A stretch of DNA of 22,908 nt. It comes from a virus. Below, piece by piece: positions 21,412 to 22,908 of the stretch (its first letter is position 1; each line of letters starts with the position of its first letter). The notes beneath the pieces were generated by a model that did no database searches, had not been told where the DNA came from, and worked only from the letters and a program-made list of their open reading frames with translations. The stretch is taken from IMG/VR virus record IMGVR_UViG_3300027777_000159, positions 1 to 22,908 of that record; one strand, written 5' to 3'. The position numbers and the translations under genes were made by a program.

Positions 21412-21717
21412 ATGGGCAAATACGCAGGAGGCAACTATGCAATTGCGCTATGTGACCGCTGTGGTCTCCAGTACCGTAACAACTCTTTAAAGAAAGAGTG
21501 GAATGGGTTGCGGACTTGCGTCGAATGCTGGGAACCAAAGCATCCGCAGATCCAGCCTATCTTCCCACCCACCGAGCCACAAGCTTTGTTTGAGCCGCGC
21601 CCAAGCCGGGTTGAACCAATGGACGTTCCGGTGGGTCAAGACATTTTTCCTTATCTTCAGAACATCAGCACACAGGGTGTTATGCAGATTGGTATCGTTA
21701 CGGTGAGTATCACATAA
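21412..21717 (+). CDS. Zinc-ribbon phage protein, 101 aa
   Basis: Cys14 and Cys17 (CDRC) and Cys36 and Cys39 (CVEC) form a zinc-ribbon pair spaced by 18 residues. The segment NNSLKKEWNGLRTCVECWEP followed by KHPQ is typical of a small phage family encoded beside neck proteins. The rest is Pro-rich, then ends in a strand (GVMQIGIVTVSIT). It may be part of the head-tail junction, by position only. It overlaps the next gene in TAATG. Confidence 0.82.
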   Translation: MGKYAGGNYAIALCDRCGLQYRNNSLKKEWNGLRTCVECWEPKHPQIQPIFPPTEPQALFEPRPSRVEPMDVPVGQDIFPYLQNISTQGVMQIGIVTVSIT

Positions 21718-22352
21718 TGGCATGGACATACACGACGCTGGTACAAGCGGTAAAGGATTTCACCGAATACGATGAAACAACCTTTAACTCTTACATCCCC
21801 ACCTTTATTCGCAACTGCGAAGAACGGATTCTGTTTTCCGTTCAGTTAGTCGATTTTCGTTATAATGTCTCCGGTACAACGACTGCCAGCAACAAGTACC
21901 TTGGTTTGCCCGCAGATTTTTTGGCATCCTATTCGTTAAGCGTGACTGTCAGCGGGGAAACTTCTTTCCTATTGAACAAGGACGTTGAGTTCCTCCAAGA
22001 GTATAATCCTTCTGGTGCTACAGGAACCCCAAAGTATTATGCTTTGTATGATAAAAGTACGTTCCTTTTAGCCCCGGTTCCTGCTGGTGCTTACCCTGTG
22101 GAGCTGCATTATTTCTATCAGCCCGCCTCAATTGTAGATACAGGTACATCTTGGCTGGGGGACAATGCAGAACAAGCCCTTCTTTACGGAACATTATTTG
22201 AGGCTTATACCTATATGAAGGGCGAGCAGGATTTGTTGAACTTATATAATCAACGGTTCGCGGAAGCATTAGCTCGCTTGAAGAACTACGGTGAGGGTCT
22301 CGAAGATGAGGATGCTTATCGGGATGGTTTAGTCAAAACAAAGGCAACATAG
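21717..22352 (+). CDS. Head-to-tail adaptor protein (SU10-type)
   Basis: A 211-residue protein beginning MAWTYTTLVQAVKDFTEYDE, followed by IPTFIRNCEERILFSVQLVD, YLGLPADFLASYSLSVTVSG and APVPAGAYPVELHYFYQPAS. This is the pattern of the phage adaptor family named after phage SU10. It ends with helices holding LLYGTLFEAYTYMKGEQDLL. Such proteins form a ring between portal and tail. Together with 20706-21410 it supports a short-tailed or podovirus-like virion. The start lies in the previous stop codon. Confidence 0.83.
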   Translation: MAWTYTTLVQAVKDFTEYDETTFNSYIPTFIRNCEERILFSVQLVDFRYNVSGTTTASNKYLGLPADFLASYSLSVTVSGETSFLLNKDVEFLQEYNPSGATGTPKYYALYDKSTFLLAPVPAGAYPVELHYFYQPASIVDTGTSWLGDNAEQALLYGTLFEAYTYMKGEQDLLNLYNQRFAEALARLKNYGEGLEDEDAYRDGLVKTKAT

Positions 22353-22353
22353 A

Positions 22354-22644
22354 ATGGTTGGTAGTCAAGGTACGGTCGGTGGTTTCAGAGTTGATGTTGA
22401 AACCTCTTCAAATGGTGGTCACCCACCGGAGTTCTGGGCAAAGCGGGCCGCTGATCGCATTGTCTCTGTTTCCGAAACAGCGCACCCTGCAATCCGTGAA
22501 CAGGCCGTAGCCTTTAAGGATTTAGTGGAACAAGTAGTGCTTGATCACATAAAACGTGCTATATCCTGTGACAGGACCACGGTCAGCCATCTGGTAACAG
22601 AAGCTGGTCATCCTTATTTAGCTGAACTTTTGAGGAGGCCATAA
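22354..22644 (+). CDS. Conserved phage protein, 96 aa
   Basis: A 96-residue helical protein with GGHPPEFWAKRAADRIVSVS, PAIREQAVAFKDLVEQVVLD and SHLVTEAGHPYLAELLRRP. The P-E-F-W and I-R-E-Q-A-x-A-F-K motifs are seen in small proteins encoded among the virion genes of many phages, with no known role. It ends by sharing TAATG with the next gene. Confidence 0.82.
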   Translation: MVGSQGTVGGFRVDVETSSNGGHPPEFWAKRAADRIVSVSETAHPAIREQAVAFKDLVEQVVLDHIKRAISCDRTTVSHLVTEAGHPYLAELLRRP

Positions 22645-22908
22645 TGGCATTCACTGGCAATTTCATGGCAACTTCCTTCAAGTTGCAGCTGTTGAGCGGC
22701 ATCCACGCTTTCAACACTTCTGTCGTTCGTGCAGGGACGGGCGCAGATACTTTCAAAATCGCTTTGTATACCTCCTCGGCAACTCTTGATGCCTCAACGA
22801 CGGTATACTCCTCGACCAACGAAACAACCAATACGACGGGCACAGCTTACACGGCTGGCGGTAATACGCTGACAAGTCCAACCACTTCTTCCAGTGGCAC
22901 AACGGCTT
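22644..22908 (+). CDS. Structural protein, N-terminal part only
   Basis: The frame starts at ATG 22644, with TTGAGGAGG nine bases upstream, and is open to the right edge (88 full codons), so the rest is outside the window. Sequence such as FKLQLLSGIHAFNTSVVRAG, DTFKIALYTSSATLDAST and YTAGGNTLTSPT is typical of a beta-rich virion protein family often seen near phage adaptor and tail genes. Function is inferred from type and place. Confidence 0.78.
   Translation, partial: MAFTGNFMATSFKLQLLSGIHAFNTSVVRAGTGADTFKIALYTSSATLDASTTVYSSTNETTNTTGTAYTAGGNTLTSPTTSSSGTTA

Overview
The window is part of a tailed double-stranded DNA phage genome (Caudoviricetes). It carries a recognisable terminase, portal, scaffold, major capsid, head-to-tail adaptor and holin set. 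The order and content (TerL, 798-aa P22-like portal, GroES-like protein, scaffold, capsid, then several tiny basic or structural proteins and connector proteins) resemble podovirus-like phages known mostly from aquatic Proteobacteria. The holin type (GTA-holin-like) would fit an alphaproteobacterial host, but nothing in the sequence proves the host. No tRNA, rRNA, integrase, insertion sequence or CRISPR array was seen.

Left part (1-5843). A short rightward segment encodes the small terminase (1265-1858) and a VRR-NUC-like nuclease (1855-2328). Leftward genes for small unknown proteins flank it on both sides. The intergenic region 840-1264 contains a 72-bp inverted repeat separated by 98 nt, a symmetrical divergent control region. 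Between 2348 and 5057 the leftward genes form three repeated cassettes, each with a promoter whose -35 box lies in the palindrome TTGACA-N-TGTCA(A), then two short genes, then an intrinsic terminator. A fourth pair (839 to 399) has the same promoter and runs off the window. An 11-bp direct repeat, AGAATCGCCAG, is scattered through the junctions and into the end of the nuclease gene. This block separates terS from terL, which are normally adjacent. Between 5058 and 5476 no convincing gene was found, but there are promoter-like and strongly structured sequences.

Right part (5863-22908). A hairpin with a U-tract stands just before the large terminase, like an attenuator. From TerL onward all genes run rightward with tiny gaps or ATGA/TAATG overlaps: TerL, portal, a transglycosylase fused to a possible ADP-ribosyltransferase-like domain, a 637-aa repeat-rich protein, small conserved proteins, a membrane protein, holin, GroES-like co-chaperonin, scaffold, a decoration-type protein and the major capsid protein. 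The capsid gene ends at a strong terminator (18276-18305). After a structured 56-nt element, a second rightward run encodes small virion or accessory proteins, head-tail adaptors, a zinc-ribbon protein and the start of another structural protein at the right edge.

How it works together: TerS and TerL with the portal package DNA into a shell built by scaffold and capsid protein, possibly folded with help from the GroES-like protein. Adaptor proteins close the neck. The transglycosylase probably acts at cell entry, and the holin releases progeny. The leftward cassettes are probably separately controlled accessory genes, perhaps for host takeover or anti-defence; that role is inference. The block from about 10,540 to 12,950 is visibly richer in A+T than its neighbours and may have a separate origin.
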